Of a DNA stretch of 64,000 bases, positions 22,701-35,036 are shown piece by piece. The notes under the pieces are model-generated. The model was not told the origin of the DNA, did not search any database, and worked only from the letters and a program-made list of their open reading frames with translations. This DNA is from Lunularia cruciata. Lineage: Eukaryota > Streptophyta > Marchantiopsida > Lunulariales > Lunulariaceae. The stretch is from NCBI GenBank assembly GCA_948567375.1, contig OX419755.1, positions 73,722,944 through 73,786,943 on the forward strand. The letters run 5' to 3'. Each line of letters starts with the position of its first letter. Within the stretch, counting starts at the first letter, position 1. The translations under genes were made by a program, and so were the position numbers.

Positions 22701-24890
22701 ATTCTAAGATAAAATCAATTGTATACCAAAATCTCAAAGTGCAAGTTTGGCAAGTCTAAAGTAGACTACTAGGAGCATAGAGTAAGTGTAGAGTGTATTT
22801 AAGTATTAACAAATAAAATAGAGGTCATTAAAAAATAGAGCACTCCAAAAGATCAAACTCAACTCAAGAGCTTCTTGGGATTGACAAGATTATTGTCAAT
22901 TTGTCAAGAACTTCTCTAAGGTTATACAACCTTTCACAACATTACTTGGCAAGGGGAAGAAGTGAACATGGAGAACCATACAAGAGCCCAACAAGAATTG
23001 AAAGACACCTTGCTACATGCATCAATCTTGAAATGGTATGACCCAAAATGTCCAATCAAGTTGGCTATGCAAGTGTAGCATTAGGAGGAGTCCTACAACA
23101 TGAGAGGCATGATAGATTGCATCCAATTGCATATTTCTCTCAAAATTTATTACCAACAAAATGCAACTATCACACCACAAAATGAGAAGAGTTGGCCATT
23201 GTCCTTGAAACCAAGTATTGGAAGCACTATCTTGGCAAGAAGGCATTTGTAGTGGAGACAGATTACAAACCTCTAGTCTACCTCAAGATGCAAAAAGATC
23301 TATCTCATTGCTAGATTTGGTTGGCAAATTGGCGATAATGATTGAACATGACAATCACTTATGTAAAAAGCAAGAAGCAACTTGTAGATGCATTCACTTG
23401 AATGCCGATGGCAAAGGTCAACATGAACCTTGAATTCTAGCAAAAGATTTGGGATGCTATAAAAATTGATCCATGTGTTTTTGGAGCTCAATCATCCAAA
23501 AGGCGTCACCATCACCCAAGGACTCACCTTTTCATGATGGTAGATTATGGATCACACATGTCACAAAATTATGCACCATCATCCTAGCAAAATGTAATGA
23601 TTCCGCCATTGCAGGTCATGTTAGAGTGGACAAGACCTTGGATGTAGTCCAATGCCATTACTAGTGATTCAAGATGAGAAACAATGTGATGGACTATGTT
23701 TGGAGCTGCCTACTCTATCAATAGAATAAAGCTTCTAATAAAGCTCTTGCAAGACTCCTTCAACCCCTCCCTACTCCTTCACAATGTTAGGAATAGGTGA
23801 GTATGGATATAGTCTATGAATTGCCCAAGGCCACCTCAAAGTTTGACTCCATCATAGTCTTTGTTGACCAACTCAGAAAAATGATTCATGTACACCCTAC
23901 CACCAAAGACATAATTGCTCAACAACTAGCTCAATTGTACTTAGATGCAATCTTCTCTCACCATGGCCTGTCTTGAGTGTTCATCACCGATAGAGGCACT
24001 CAATTGACTAGTTTGTTTTAGCAAACACTCTTTTGTTTCTTCAAAACCAAGTTTTCCATGTCTATGGCTTACTACCTACATACCAATGAACAAACAATGT
24101 GGGTTAATCACACTATTGAAGACATTGTGAGGCTTCACCTTCGATGAGCAAGAGAGGTGGTACACCTTACTTCCATTGGTGGAATTTTCTTACAATAATT
24201 TAGTGAATGTATCCACCCGAGTCACTCCATTCTTCCTCATGTATGGCAAGCATCCCCTCATACCTTTGAGCTTGATGAAGCTCCGTCCGGTGGCTACCAA
24301 GGTTGACGCAATCAACAACTTTGTTTCTAGAATCCAAAAGAGTGTGGAGAGCGCCAGACATAGGTTGTAGATTGCCCAAAATCAATAGAAGTAGTATGTA
24401 GATGCACACCATAGGCACATGGAATTCAATATCAGGGATCATGTGTGGTTGTCAACAACTAACCTCACATTAGTTGGCCCTTGTAAGCTCAGACCACGTT
24501 TTATCGAGCCTTTTTCCATTCTTTGTTGAGTCGATATTGTGGCCTATCACCTCGAGCTACCACCACACATGAAGATCCATATAATGTTCCATGTTTCCTT
24601 ACTACATAGATATGCTCCCCGATCTGGCCGTTGTCTTTCCATACAAGACATTCAACCTTGTGCGACACTTATTGATGGCACGGAAGAATATGAAGTGGAA
24701 AGTATTCTCTAGAAATGCATCCTTGGTACTTGCTATGCGCGGTTGGACTATCTTGTATAGTGGAAAGGTTACCCACTATATGAGGTGACTTGGGAGCAAG
24801 CTGCCAACTTGACACATGCACCAATGTTGGTGCAATCTTTTGAGTAACAACTTTGCAACGAGTACATTGCATTTTAAAAGGAGGGAGGTT

Positions 24891-25472
24891 TGTAATACCA
24901 ATAGCTAAACATATGATCTAGAGGTGAAATTTGATTTGGTACATCTATAAGGATGTTATACATGATAGACTAAGTAGAATTTATAGAGGTATCACCAAAA
25001 GAGTACTTCTTTTAATAGGGCATAAACCAAAATATACCTAAAATCTTTAGAGGCAATTTTGAGGGCCTAAATGGATGAATTAGGCCTCAAAAATGTCCAC
25101 AATCTTTCCTTCCAAGGGGCAAGGGGTTGGCCTCCCTTCCTCTCCTATTTGTCTCATCAAGAGCTTTCCAACTATACCTCATCCATGCAATTTTGAGATT
25201 CCTACAAGAAGATTCCATAAAGATTCCCTTTGTTCAACACTAGTTTGACCAACCAGATAGGAACAGATCCAACATGTCACCCATGCATACATGTAATCTG
25301 AGGGTGGAGATCAATGAAATATCACCAATCCATATTTGTGATCCAAGGGTTATGCTTCCATTGAGTATCTTTGTTTTGCAATATAATAAAGCCAAGGTGC
25401 TCCTTTGGAGCTTCGGAGTTTGAGTGTGAACTTGTGCTTTCTTTGTTTCTCTACTATCCTCGGAGCATTACA
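24891..25472 (+). repeat. Element D 3' LTR
   Basis: 582 bp, TGTAATACC to CATTACA, preceded by the tract AAAAGGAGGGAGGTT. It is clearly homologous to the 5' LTR but strongly diverged. Confidence 0.9.
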
Positions 25473-28400
25473 TTTGGTCTACAAAGCACAAAATGTGAAA
25501 TCATCCATCAAGAAATGAAAGAGATCACTTGGTAAGGTTAAAGTAGTAGATAAAACAGAATAAAAAAATTAGAGTTCCACTAAAAGATCTCATTTTATCA
25601 ATTTTATATCAATATACAATATAGATTTAAGATTCAAATTTGGTTAAGAAGTCATATATGCTAAAATTGAATTAGTTGTCCCATTTTATTAGATGTAAGA
25701 ATAAGCTAATTCCTCTCTTAATAGTAAATTTATAATATAATATAAATTGTAAAATATATATTATATTGATAAAGTTATAAATTTGATTTCTCTAATTAAC
25801 TAATGTTCATCTACAAGTTATCAATAAAGTCAAATCAAAATTTCAGTTTTACATTTTCTAAGATATTTATAATAATTTTATAAAACTTTGAATAATTAAA
25901 AATTTAAAACTTAATTATTAAATAAAAATATTCAAACCTACATAGTAAAAATTTACCACATGTATTGAATTTATTTTGATTTTATATCCCATAATAAAAA
26001 AATTCAAAACAGTTATTTTTTAAAAAAAATTGGCTCAAAATATTTGATAATAAAATATTATAAATCTAATCATAATTATATCAAAATGATATGAACGGTA
26101 TACAGTATCTTAAACTTTAATGAAGATGAATTTTTACTTATGTCATTATACTATTGGAAAAAATAATAATCAAGTTTTTAAATTATGATTTAAATAACAT
26201 ATTCTACTGAAAATATAATTACTATTTTTAAAAAAAATTTGGAGTATCTTTATAAGCAGCAGAGATATAAGACTTTATTGAACTACCAAATGATGAGTAT
26301 ATGCATATAATAACATAATATGATTCTAACATAAGAGATTATTTTTGCAAAAGATGTGCTTTTCTTCTTCTTTTGTTCTTTTGAACCATGAACAGCTTAT
26401 ATGTTTTATACAATTGGAGAATTGTAAAATGATAAGTATTTTGTCTTCTTGAATGATTCAAAATATTATTGATAATTGTAAAATATATATTAATAAACCT
26501 ATACTTTTCAAATTAAGAAATACAAACAATTTGATAAAATAAATATATAATATGTCTTGTAGGTATCCAAGTATCTTTAGTATTCTATTTTTAGTTAATG
26601 ATAAATTAGAAATGATGAAATAATCTAAATAATGAAGCTATTTGCGAGTAATTAATAATTTCTGAGAATTCTTGGACTTATTTCTTAGCATTCCTACTAA
26701 TAAAAAATTTTAAATAAATTATAAGAAAAGAGATATTATAATAACTAAAAAAAATTGAGAAATTTTATTTGTGTATTTTTTCTAATACTATATGATTATT
26801 AATCATATATAATACTTATTATTATATCAAAAATTAATTAATACTAAAGGTATGACTAATTTTTAGGCCAATTATCCTTTTAAATAGAAAGGATCATACA
26901 TTAATTAAATTAAACATTGGAATTCTAAGATATTAAATCTTCTATCTTATAGTTGGAGTGAAGAAAGATGGATACTTTGCTTCTTTTGTGGTGTCAAATC
27001 TTATGATGAGCAGAAGACTAAGGAGAAAAAGTTTACTTTGTTTTTATGTGCAAGAGAAGTTGGGTGTGGGTTATTCTTTAAAGAATTATATTTTTATATT
27101 TATTATAATGTAATAGTGGCTTTTGTACCAAGTTATTATTTTGTTTTATTAGGATGGATTGAAGCTTCAGGCATTTAATTTTTTCATAGATATGATAGTA
27201 TAGAATTTATAAAAATAATATTTAAATTAAAACAGAATATTAAATACATATAAAACATAAAAAATCCTATCAACCTAAGACTTAATGAGAATCTTGATTT
27301 ATCTTGAAAAAAACATATAAATCGTTAAGAAAATTATGTAAATATTATATTGAAACAGATCAATAATATATAATATCCCCTTTTACACAAGAATCCGGCC
27401 TTAATTAAAGAAATTTTGATTTATGATACAAACTTGACAATTGAGTGTAAAATCTTATGAGAAACTGAATCCATGGATACGTAAGGATTACTTCTTAATT
27501 CAAGTGGTTAAGGAAAACTCAAACACTTTCATACCTTCATTTAAATAAATGGTGTAATGAATGAATTACAGTAAATTAATAAGTTACAGAGACATATTTT
27601 ATGACATCATGATAGAGCGGCCTTAAGAAATAAGAGTTTTTAAATTACCATCTCACATTCATATGAGTCAACTGACTTGAAGCTAAGTGTCAGTAGATTC
27701 TTGCCTACAAACTATTCCCCTAAAATGAGATCGATAAAGTAAGAACTCTGATGTCCAAATCTAGTCACTTCAACCTTTAACACGGGATAAAGGGCGACCC
27801 ACATATGATGACAAGAAGGATGGAAAAGTACATTAAGTCTTATAAGGATAAAGATAAAACCTAAAGGTAAATCTATTATACTTAAGATGTTAGAGTCAAG
27901 GAAGAGTTATGTAAGTTATGCGGTCTACACCATTAGAGTATCCAAATAAACGTCACCTAGTTTGATTCGTTTCCTACGGCTTACACTCGTGGATGTGTTG
28001 ACAAATATGTTAAACATGGTATCTAGTGCTCTATATACATCTCAAGCTAGAGGAATAAAGAGGTGAACTCATTCCCTATACCCCTATACTTGGTGCTGCC
28101 GCTCCGCTTACAACCCATCCAAAAGATGGGTAATCACCCATGCACATGCAAAGCAGAAGACGAAGATAAGATACAAAAATGTCTTTTCAATTTATCCATT
28201 GAATTAACGAAAATGAGCATGTAAATTATGTAAATCCATCATTTTTTACTATCACTTAATCATCTCAAATTCATATCTATCTTAAACAAGTCTGATATGA
28301 TATGTTGGTATGCTTTGCGTGTCATATGCAAAGCACACCAACATATATCTTTAACATATAATATAACAATGAAATATCTACTCTACCCATGACAAACAAA

Positions 28401-28785
28401 ACATCTCGGAGTGTAATCATAAACTTAATAATCTCTTAAACTCACTTTGCAAACGTAAGCATCTCTTGAACTCTTAAGCATTGCAAATCACTTTCTCTTT
28501 CTTTTGGTCTAAAGAGCGAATGCGCATTCATAGCATTACGTTTACGACCAACACATACTTCCTCCTACAAAGTTCGAGACTAACGGAACAAAGAACACAA
28601 TCGCCTTGCTTGTGACACTAGAGCTACAGGGACCGAAGGTATAGTTTAAGACACACAAACGTTGTGACATACATGTGACGAAAATCTGTTCAAGGCCCAC
28701 TTGCAAGCTGCGGTAACTCCATCGAGTCTGTCAATCTATCATAGGAAAGGTCGCTAGGTTAAGCATCAGAAACTATCGCATAGGA
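25473..28785. other. AT-rich DNA without recognised gene
   Basis: From about 25500 to 27400 the sequence is extremely AT-rich and rich in stop codons in all frames. From about 27400 to 28785 the base composition is more even, but I see no open frame or RNA gene I can support. It contains a short imperfect hairpin at 28299-28348. Confidence 0.6.
28299..28348. repeat. Short inverted repeat
   Basis: The arm ATATGTTGGTATGCTTTGC pairs with GCAAAGCACACCAACATAT across a 9-base loop. There is one mismatch in 19. Confidence 0.6.
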
Positions 28786-28984
28786 CCCACAATGCGCTTT
28801 AAAGTGAGTGACAGGACTGTCATTTTCGATGTATAATAGAGCACAATGAGGGTCTACGAAGCGTCTAAAGTGAGTGACAGGACTGTCATTTACGATATAT
28901 AATAGAGCACTATGAGGGTCTACAAAGCGTCTAAAGTGAGTGACAGGACTGTCATTTACCATATACAATAGAGCACAATGAGGT
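28786..28984. repeat. 66-bp tandem repeat, about three copies
   Basis: Units begin at 28801, 28867 and 28933, each starting AAAGTGAGTGACAGGACTG. The period is exactly 66 bases, divisible by three. The minus strand stays open through the array and repeats the peptide NDSPVTHFRRFVDPH, but without other support the peptide may be a by-product of the repeat. Confidence 0.85.
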
Positions 28985-29296
28985 CTCGAGACAATTCTAC
29001 CTTTCGATTGTTACATTGACCTCGATCGGGTCTTTTCTTTCCAGGTTCATCAGATTGGTAGGCTCAACACACACTTTCATGCACTGTCACTTGCGATTCG
29101 GTTGGTTTCATGTCCCCTATCTGTGGGATGTCAAAACCATTAGGAATGTCGATACGATCGACTTGAACTAGATTGGCCTTTGTCTGTTCGTTACCTCGGG
29201 TGCAGAGATGTCTTGAGAAGGTGGGTATTAATGCTCTGATAGGTACGTTGATTACTGCACATTTGGCCAGCTCAAGGACTTAGAAGCTTTGTGACC

Positions 29297-29378
29297 CATC
29301 CTTGCATTATGCACAACCATCACGACACAATCATGGTTGTGTGATTGTGTCGTGATGGTTGTGCATAATGCAAGGATG
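29297..29378. repeat. Perfect 37-bp inverted repeat with 8-base loop
   Basis: The left arm 29297-29333 and right arm 29342-29378 are exact reverse complements, separated by TGGTTGTG. A transcript would fold into a 37-bp perfect stem. Possible origins are a young inverted duplication, a tiny foldback element, or a young small-RNA precursor. Confidence 0.9.
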
Positions 29379-29605
29379 AAGATAAGAGATGGGAAAGAGG
29401 ACGATGGGAGCAGTTTGGAGTAGCTTTTCTCGTGAGCAGATATTCGCGCGTGTTCGCCTCATGGAAAGTAAAAGCAGAGTCCTGTTACGGCTTGAAGAAG
29501 ATACACGTCGCCGCAGTGTAGTGCAGCTAGTGTAGACAAAACTTAGTAAACTTTGGGTTGAGCAATCGGGTCCGTGTGCCAAACACCAGCTGAGTCCGAC
29601 CAGCA

Positions 29606-30292
29606 CTAACAACACAAGAAATTGTATGGAACCAGCCCATCGAAAAGACCAGCACGCTTGTTCACGCTCGTCGGTGTCACCATATCACCACTAATCAGCG
29701 TACCTTGAATTTCATGGTGGGAGATCCGAGCAACTGGTTCTGGGAGGACGTGGTCATGTCGGGCGGAAAGTGAACATGACCGATAACTCACGCGGGCGGC
29801 AGGAAAATACGAAAACCTCACTGTTTGCGAACCAGGAGATCCGCATAACCAATTCGGAGTTTTACTGTGGGACTTTGTTTTCAGAGACATTATTCTGATC
29901 TTATAACTGCGAGCAATCCTGTTGTATGGAAGAGTCGCAGCTCTGTAGACATGGTGAGGTGTAACGACGACTCTTTGCAAGCCATGATGCGAGAGAAGGT
30001 GAGGACAATTTTGCCACGGTGGAAAGTGATCCTGAGACCTCGGCAGTTGACGCTGTCTTTCCTGCTGTGAGTCAGTGTTGTGGCTTAGATTATTATTGGC
30101 GAAGCAGCACTTATGTACATTATGTGCTGGATACAGGGCCTGCAGTAATGAGAACGATGAAACCAGCGGAGATTGGCTTGAAATAAGAACCCAACAACCG
30201 GGTAAAGGTATGTTGCCCATGCAATGCACCTGGAGGCCTGCGTCGTCAGTCCGAGCGCTTCCTCTGGGCAGCGTCGTCTTTAGATGTTTCAC
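29606..30292 (-). CDS. Unrecognised 228-codon open frame downstream of the transporter gene
   Basis: The longest open frame in this part of the island, on the same strand as and about 745 bases beyond the PHT4-type stop codon. The translation is rich in Ser, His, Pro and Arg, has no evident domain, signal peptide or membrane segment, and shows no low-complexity repeat. It may simply be a chance open frame in 3' flanking DNA. I cannot assign a function. Confidence 0.15.
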   Translation of the reverse strand: MKHLKTTLPRGSARTDDAGLQVHCMGNIPLPGCWVLISSQSPLVSSFSLLQALYPAHNVHKCCFANNNLSHNTDSQQERQRQLPRSQDHFPPWQNCPHLLSHHGLQRVVVTPHHVYRAATLPYNRIARSYKIRIMSLKTKSHSKTPNWLCGSPGSQTVRFSYFPAARVSYRSCSLSARHDHVLPEPVARISHHEIQGTLISGDMVTPTSVNKRAGLFDGLVPYNFLCC

Positions 30293-31036
30293 CTTCTGGG
30301 AAGCTTCAACCTCAACAGATGTAATTTTAACTCATAGATAGGGCCGCATATGGACGGTGTGCCAGACTGCTCTGTTCTTAGCTTGGACCATGATAATTGT
30401 AAGAAAGACCATCGTTTGCACATCAAACAGATCTGAAACGAAAGAACTGTAGCGAAGTTCCTACTTTGATGATGATTGTGTCTTTAGAGAGTATGTCGAG
30501 TTCTTTGACGCAGTATAAATGTTTGTCGTGGTAACCATTTTTGTCCGACCAGGGTTGGAGTACAAAAACAATATTTAAATTGGGCTCATCGTTACACATA
30601 CAGATAGGAGGATACAGGGTGGCCGAAATCATTAAAGTTGCGCAGGATCTCTGCTCTCTGATCGCCCATCAGACGGTAGGTAGAGATGGTGTGTTGCTAC
30701 AGTTCGATGACATTTCTGACAGCCCTAGTTCCGCGAAGAACATAATGTAGTCAAGAAAGGCTATCCTGGTTTGGATTGCATATGAGTCCACGTAGTGTCC
30801 CAACGAAGCGAGCAGTTGGAGTGTAAACTCAAAGCTGAAGGAACTACTCCTGACATGCAGTCAAGTAGGAGACAAGTGCGAAGATAGAAACAGGTACAAT
30901 TGTGATTCCTTTATATCGTAGTTGCAGATTATTTACATGTGAGAAACTCGATGGACGATTTGACCTAGGTTCACCTATGTGATGTTTACAAATGAATGAG
31001 TAATGTGGGGTTAGTACTAATGCTGTAAAGGGAAAG

Positions 31037-33970
31037 CTAGTTAAAAATTCTTTCCCCGGATGCGAACATATTCCAGAACACGGTGCTAATTATGTAAAGA
31101 ACAGCTGTCACCGTCAAAAATGCTTGAATGGAACCGAGGCGCTCAATGAAGTACCCGGTACCGACGGTACTGATGATGGCAGCGAAAGTCCCAGCTGTGT
31201 TGGAGACACCTGAAAATTTCCCCATATATAAATGTGCATTAGTACGGCCAAAGTTGTAGCCGTGATTCACACTAATGAGTTTCTTCATAATTCATGCAGT
31301 TGCTTGAAGTTAACTTGGCAATCAAATTTTAAGTCGTGTAAGCTTATTTGCGGTTTAAATCCCGTGTGTGGGAAGGCTCGCGTAATAATTTACGAATTCC
31401 TGCCTCAGAGGATTAGTGAGCAATGATCGTCTTACCGTGAAGAAATCCGGCAAATCTTGGCCCAATTTCCTGCAGGAATTGAAGACCGGAGGATATCGCG
31501 TTAATAACGTGTTTACTTTGTCAAATTTTGGAACTGTTCAGTTTATGGAACGCTCAGCTACGAAAAAGCCATCAAATCCGCAAGATTCTAAGGAATCTCA
31601 TCCACGAGTCGTATAAGGGGCGAGGATGATGGTGTACCTGGTGATTGACGAGAAACCCAGCCTGGCTGAAGGCGCTTAGACCGAGTGCAGCAGTTAGCCA
31701 AGTAGATGCAATAGCTGGATCTCTCACTGTGTTGAGACACAACAGTGCTATTGCTGGGCCCACAAAACCGATAGACTGCCAAAGGAGAAGTTGGTGTTAA
31801 GAATAAGTCCGAACGCGATATCCGTTAGCGCGTGTTCGCCTCGCCAACGCAGAAAAACGAACTTGATAAAACTGAAATCGACTTTTGCATGAAATGTCCG
31901 GGGGTTCAGTTGGTTGATGCTATTACGTGGCCATTTGCGGCATGTCCTGCTTTTGGAATCGAAGGGTGTGGGTGTGGTCCAAGTTACCTGCATGATTTTA
32001 CGAACATTGGTGATGCTGACACCCAGTTGAGTTAGACGATCTGAGCAAGTACCAGCGAAGAATCCAGCGAGTCCCATCATAGCCCATGGAGCGGCACTAA
32101 ACCATGCTGCCTCTTTCAAGTTGACACCAAGCACCTGCATTAAATAAGGTAACCCGTAAGCTTAAAATCAGGACGAAAATTCCGTAAGTTGAGGACATAG
32201 TGGTCGTCTTGAATCTTGAACGCTGTGAAGACTTACATGATCTGCGTAGTCCCTGTAGTGATCTAAGAAGGAAACGTACCGTGTTGAAATAGACTGGCAT
32301 CCATGACAGAAGGATGAAGTATCCCTGCAACAATTAAAACGCCATGTCAGGGAAGTTGCGAGATAGAATTCGGCGTAAATGCCGAATCGAAAGTGAGAAA
32401 TGTGAAATGGAAGGGAAATGCTAAACAAAAGGTACTTACCCAATTGTTCATGGCATTTGCCACGATAATGGCCCATGTGGGCATTTTGGAAAAAATTAGA
32501 CGGAAAGGTGGGATCGCACCCTTTTCTGCTCCTTTGTTAGGAGAGGCAAGATTCTCAGTCCCTTTTGAGATGTGCGTATACTCGCTGCTAGAAATTGAAG
32601 GATTGCTTACGGGATCCTTGTAGATCGAAGGACCCCAGATACTCAACCATAAGACACCGAGTAACCCGAATGCATAAAATGGTCCACCCAGGCCGTAGTA
32701 CTTCATCAGCATGGGTGTGAGAATTAATCCTCCTACGCTTCCCATGTGGAATCCAGCCATGGTCACTCCCACTGCCCTGGCTCTTTCTGTTCCAGGAAAC
32801 CATCTGGAACCATCATATGAGGTCGAAACACATCTTGTCAGTGACATTCGGTTTGAACATGCTCGGAGGAATGTGGAAATGGTCAAGATTCAAGTAAAAA
32901 ACAAGGACGGAGCCTTACTTGCAAACCATGTTGTTCATGCAGGGCATTGCTACTCCTTCTGCCAGCCCCATGAGGGCTCGCACGGCTAACAGCATTCCCA
33001 TCGAATGACTTGCAGCCCAAGGAGTCATAATCGTGGCCAGGGACCAGATAATCACACCCCAACCCATGACCACTTTGCCTCCGTATCGATCAGCCAACAT
33101 ACCTCCAGGAATTGGGGAGACCATGTACCCCCACAAGAACGAAGACTGCAGGAGACAGTTCACGCGTCAGTATTTACGGCTGATTCTTCAATGGAAAAGG
33201 AATCAAGTGATTGATTGATCTATCCGTCATAAATCGATTTTGAACACAGGGAGTGAAAGAACCTGAATGATTCCGGCGAAACTTGTACTCCAATTGTACG
33301 TAGTTGAAAGAGGCATTATTGCAACAGACATTACCACTCGATCGGCATTACAGAGAGCCATGGCGAAAGCCACCATGAGGGCAACTTTTACTCTCTCAGT
33401 GCGTAACAAGGTGATGAACGGGGTTTCCGTAAGATCGAGACCGGCGTTAGGCATTCCCAAATCAGATGCTGCCTGAGCTTGACAAGTGATATTCCGGCTC
33501 TGGTTAATCGGACGCAACATCCTGCGTTGGTGTTGAAGCTTTTGGAGTTTTTGATTCGTTGACATTTTCGACGAAGTAATTTCAGCATATTCATATTCTC
33601 TTTTAGGCTGGGGGAACGAGCAGCACCGAGTACTTGTGAACACAGCAGCTGCTGCCAGACTCGGGAGAAGAGTACTTTTTACGGCATTCATTTTCTTCCG
33701 AAGAAATGAAATCTGATTGTTGTGACAGGAATGATGAATCTTGTCCAGTCTGTCGATACTTTTGAACATCGTTTGCGGAGCCCCAAGCGACGAGCAGGAG
33801 ACGCTCTCGAATGCAGGTACGGTCGTTGCTGGACGTCGCAGCGCCGCCAAGGAGTTGTAGGGCGTTCGCTTATCAACCATGTTCATAAAATTATGCCCAA
33901 TGCTCTCCGCTCCTCCTCCCCCCCGTCGTAATATTGACCCATCAGCTGGTAGACAAGTGAACGACGCCAT
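31037..33970 (-). CDS. PHT4: Plastid-type anion/phosphate transporter, PHT4 (SLC17, MFS) family
   Basis: Eight exons on the minus strand: 33970-33263, 33145-32919, 32803-32440, 32324-32280, 32134-31988, 31775-31638, 31469-31436 and 31209-31037. They give 611 codons plus stop, and every intron (115-226 bases) is GT-AG with matching phase. The product is a twelve-helix-type major facilitator. The first helix begins near residue 194 with the SLC17 word CNADRVVMSVAIMPL. The MFS loop GGMLADRYGGKVVMGWG and GLAEGVAMPCMNNMV follow in exon 2, and KWFPGTERARAVG spans the exon 2-3 junction. The end reads FWNMFASGERIFN. The roughly 190-residue N-terminus is rich in Ser, Arg and Ala, like a long plastid transit peptide. 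PHT4 proteins move phosphate or related anions, including ascorbate for one member, across plastid or Golgi membranes. The wording is closest in my memory to the PHT4;2/PHT4;3/PHT4;5 group. The gene appears intact and is the only convincing host gene here. Confidence 0.93.

Positions 33971-33972
<2 letters not shown>

Positions 33973-34043
<71 letters not shown>
33973..34043 (-). repeat. (GA)35 microsatellite immediately 5' of the PHT4-type start codon
   Basis: On the coding strand a 71-base GA run ends two bases before the ATG at 33970-33968. Placing the start after this run gives a Ser- and Arg-rich transit-peptide-like N-terminus. Starting further upstream (34270) would add a run of Arg-Glu pairs, which I think is unlikely. 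GA tracts in plant leaders are known binding sites for BPC/GAGA-binding proteins, so a regulatory role is possible. Confidence 0.9.
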
Positions 34044-34046
<3 letters not shown>

Positions 34047-35036
34047 CTTACAGATCTTTGTGGTTGTTGTCTAGCTTGTGGAACTGGGCGCCTGGGGGAG
34101 CTCGAGTACCAAACCAGCTCCAGACCATCAACACGGGTCTCTTCACCAACGGTATGAGGTGCCGCTACTAGAACGAAGAAATTCACTGCGCCATCCCAAA
34201 TCTCGCCGGGTCGGGACCGCAGGAAGACGGACCCGGAGCTCGAATGAGAGGATCCACAGCAATAACCCAATTCTTCGAGACTATATCATCGAACTCCACA
34301 GGTGACGTAGCGAGCTGGACGAGACCAGACGAGATCACCGATTACGGTACTAAAAGTCGGTTTACTAAAGTGAAATGAGCGCAGATTTCACGCTCGCATA
34401 CACATTCTCCAACTTGCTCCACACCCCACATTCGACCTCATATTCAGCCCATGCAATGTCCATGATATAAGCCGGCACTCAACACGCCTGCATGAGCTGA
34501 GAGGCCGGAACGGAGTTAAAACACAGCTCCTTCTGCGGTATTGTGTGAGAAAGGTTTCCCTTTTCTATAGCCTCCGAGGAGTCATGGATAAGAAGAAGAA
34601 GCACAGACATGGCATCAATCGATCTCTGATGCTTTGTTGCAACAGTTTCCTTCCCCAACTATCTATCTAATATAGCAGTGCAGCTGCAGACTTGGCGATC
34701 CCGACCAAGGGACATCTGTGCGCAACTATACCGTCCGCAGAATGCCAGCTTACATCAAGTTTCTCTAGTTACTAGTTTCAATTAGTCTTCTGGTTACCTC
34801 ACTAATCTCTATGGTAAATCCCCTCGCTAGCCTTTTGCCCACCTCTGATGTGTCAATTACCTCCCTAGCAAACTGAACTCGCTTTTCCTCCTTCTACACG
34901 TACGACTTGACAACGAAACTCTGTGCTTCCACTTTACTGGAACCACAACGGGGAGTGACGAACCCTGTCTAAACCCTAACCACAATGCTCTCTGCTCTTT
35001 CGCTCCTCCGTCCTAATAATGACTATCTTACCTACA
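34044..35036. promoter_or_regulatory. Upstream region of the PHT4-type gene
   Basis: No gene is seen. A telo-box AAACCCTAA lies at 34971-34979 (plus strand). It is a motif common in plant promoters of growth-related genes, but it is about 1 kb from the start codon and occurs singly, so its relevance is uncertain. Confidence 0.35.

Larger units (their letters stand above)
19140..25472 (+). mobile_element. Element D: older Ty3/gypsy chromovirus of the B family
   Basis: Full-length but heavily decayed copy. LTR 19140-19700, primer site 19702-19713, gag about 20390-21480 with a CYNYGSIVHIS-type knuckle near 21320, protease about 21600-21990, RT about 22072-22650 ([17 protein letters not shown]), RNase H about 23000-23410, integrase about 23590-24340, chromodomain about 24690-24850, 3' LTR 24891-25472. 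The LTRs differ at very roughly a fifth of positions, so it is much older than B. No clear target duplication remains. It is useful as the uninterrupted comparison for the site where C entered B (23092-23096). Confidence 0.92.

Noticed and set aside
28759-28968. Repeated-peptide gene on the minus strand
   Set aside because: The open frame is produced by the 66-bp tandem repeat. There is no other sign of coding, so it is kept only as a repeat.
28786-28984. Possible CRISPR-like array
   Set aside because: The units are directly adjacent with no unique spacers, and the genome is a plant's.
31230-31620. Plus-strand short frames over the transporter gene
   Set aside because: They are shadows of exons and introns of the minus-strand gene.
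33971-34270. Arg-Glu-repeat N-terminal extension of the transporter
   Set aside because: It arises from translating the GA microsatellite. The ATG at 33970 gives a transit-peptide-like start without it.
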